NCBI GenBank assembly: GCA_900317635.1
Contig: ONHN01000002.1
Coordinates: 62,001-126,000, forward strand
DNA length: 64,000 nucleotides
Direction of reading: 5' to 3'
Source: an uncultured Prevotellaceae bacterium
Lineage (GTDB): Bacteria > Bacteroidota > Bacteroidia > Bacteroidales > Bacteroidaceae
In this document: piece by piece, positions 63,219 to 64,000 of the stretch
Layout: each line of letters begins with the position of its first letter
Numbering within the stretch: the stretch's first letter is position 1
Made by a program: the position numbers and the translations under genes
The notes under the pieces: generated by a model
What the model was told of the DNA's origin: nothing
Databases searched by the model: none
What the model saw: the letters and a program-made list of their open reading frames with translations, nothing else

Positions 63219-64000
63219 ATTCGCTACACCATCCATCGTTTCCTTCTCCCTCTAAGCTGGCCGTACGCGTTGGTCACATGGCTACGCAATCGCGCTTTCG
63301 ACGTGGGTCTCTTGCCGCAAGAGGCCTACGCGTTTCCCGTGATTAGCGTGGGCAACCTGGCCGTGGGGGGAACGGGAAAGACACCCCACGTGGAGCTCCT
63401 CTTGTCGCTCCTGGCCGATGCCGACGCGCAGCTGTGCGTCTTAAGTCGCGGCTACGGACGTGGGACGGTTGGTTTCAGGGTGGTAACGGTGCAAAGTAGT
63501 GCCTCCGAGGTAGGCGATGAACCGTTGCAGATAAAGCAGCACTTTCCGCAAGCCGTAGTGTGTGTGTGTGAGGATAGGCGCGAGGGCATTCGCCTGATGT
63601 CAGCACCTTTGTTAAAAGCGGGCCGACGGTTCATCGTCTTGCTCGACGATGCGTTCCAGCATCGTTACGTGAAGCCTAAGCTTCAGATACTGCTTACAGA
63701 TTATAGCCGCCTCTACACGCGCGACTGTCTTCTTCCTGTCGGCCGCTTGCGCGAAAGTAAGGCGGGGGCTAAACGGGCCGACATGGTGGTGGTGACGAAG
63801 TGCCCTGTGGCTCTTTCCGTCGCCGAGGCCGCTCATATACGGGCTGAGCTTAAGCTGAAACCCCATCAGCAGCTCTTCTTTTCGGCCTTAAGCTACGGAC
63901 AGCCTCAACCTTTACAATCTGCCACTCCTCCCTTCGCAGGGTGGGGCGGAAGACCGCTTGTCGTCTCTGGCATCGCGCGGCCCGAACCGCTCCATCAGTA
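63219..64000 (+). CDS. lpxK: Tetraacyldisaccharide 4'-kinase, 3' end outside the window; unusual start
   Basis: Phosphorylates the lipid A precursor at the inner membrane. The visible 260 residues include RFLLPLSWPYALVTWLRNRAFDVGLL, the P-loop FPVISVGNLAVGGTGKTPHVE, the LSRGYGRGT motif, VGDEPLQI, LLDDAFQHRYVKPKLQILLTDYS and LPVGRLRESKAGAKRADMVVVTKCP. A membrane-associated N-terminal helix is normal. In frame, a stop (TAA at 63210) is followed by CCT CTA ATT, so no ATG, GTG or TTG precedes the conserved residues. ATT at 63219 stands where family members have their Met and is my proposed start; TTG at 63270 would remove the conserved PLSW region. Confidence 0.88.
   Translation, partial: MRYTIHRFLLPLSWPYALVTWLRNRAFDVGLLPQEAYAFPVISVGNLAVGGTGKTPHVELLLSLLADADAQLCVLSRGYGRGTVGFRVVTVQSSASEVGDEPLQIKQHFPQAVVCVCEDRREGIRLMSAPLLKAGRRFIVLLDDAFQHRYVKPKLQILLTDYSRLYTRDCLLPVGRLRESKAGAKRADMVVVTKCPVALSVAEAAHIRAELKLKPHQQLFFSALSYGQPQPLQSATPPFAGWGGRPLVVSGIARPEPLHQ

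Overview
The window comes from a moderately GC-rich member of the Bacteroidetes, most likely order Bacteroidales and possibly a Prevotellaceae relative. The evidence is indirect but consistent. Promoters fit the Bacteroidetes TTTG-N20-TAnnTTTG pattern and start codons lack Shine-Dalgarno boxes. There is an ExbB-ExbD-ExbD-TonB operon of Bacteroidetes type, an ATP synthase operon in the order beta, epsilon, small membrane protein, a, c, b, delta, alpha, gamma, and an MmdA/biotin-carrier cluster. Lipid A/Kdo genes (kdsA, kdsD, lpxK) mark a Gram-negative. I see no rRNA, tRNA, prophage, insertion sequence or CRISPR array. This is housekeeping chromosome.

Layout. 1-1.6 kb: murI and an OmpH/Skp chaperone, leftward. 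1.8-12.4 kb, rightward: a DASS/SLC13 transporter, ffh, the methionine pair metH-metF, topB and a ComF-type phosphoribosyltransferase. 13-18.5 kb, leftward: two lipoproteins, a secreted TonB-domain protein and the TonB-ExbD-ExbD-ExbB energy transducer. 18.7-29 kb, a long leftward run: phospholipase D-like protein, kdsD, kdsA, UvrD/PcrA helicase, a small lipoprotein, ispE, a conserved unknown, and a biotin-dependent carboxyltransferase cluster. 29.2 kb: a Wza-type export lipoprotein, rightward. 30.2-41.2 kb, leftward: xseA, radA, trxB, lolA-like, ftsK, an M64 peptidase, guanine deaminase, trmB and xseB. 41.5-49.3 kb: the F1Fo ATP synthase operon. 49.4-56 kb, leftward: an unknown membrane-anchored protein and the cell-shape operon mreB-mreC-mreD-mrdA-rodA. 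56.5-64 kb, rightward: etfB, etfA, an acyl-CoA dehydrogenase, exonuclease III, SppA and the start of lpxK.

The interesting content is mainly in the gaps between genes. Two tandem arrays with a 22-bp period (12464-12815 and 30050-30181) share the same phase and the same small inverted-repeat core, and both lie between converging genes. The first runs into a perfect 32-bp palindrome. Three families of dispersed intergenic repeats also occur: a 60-80 bp element ending in AGTAGATACTAAC (four copies), GTGACRA-type repeats (about eight loci), and a CCACGAA/CACGAA element (three copies). AT-rich islets with 15-19 bp exact matches sit at several translation starts. lpxK has no ATG, GTG or TTG before its conserved N-terminus and appears to start at ATT.

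All calls come from reading the sequence. No database search, alignment or folding program was run.
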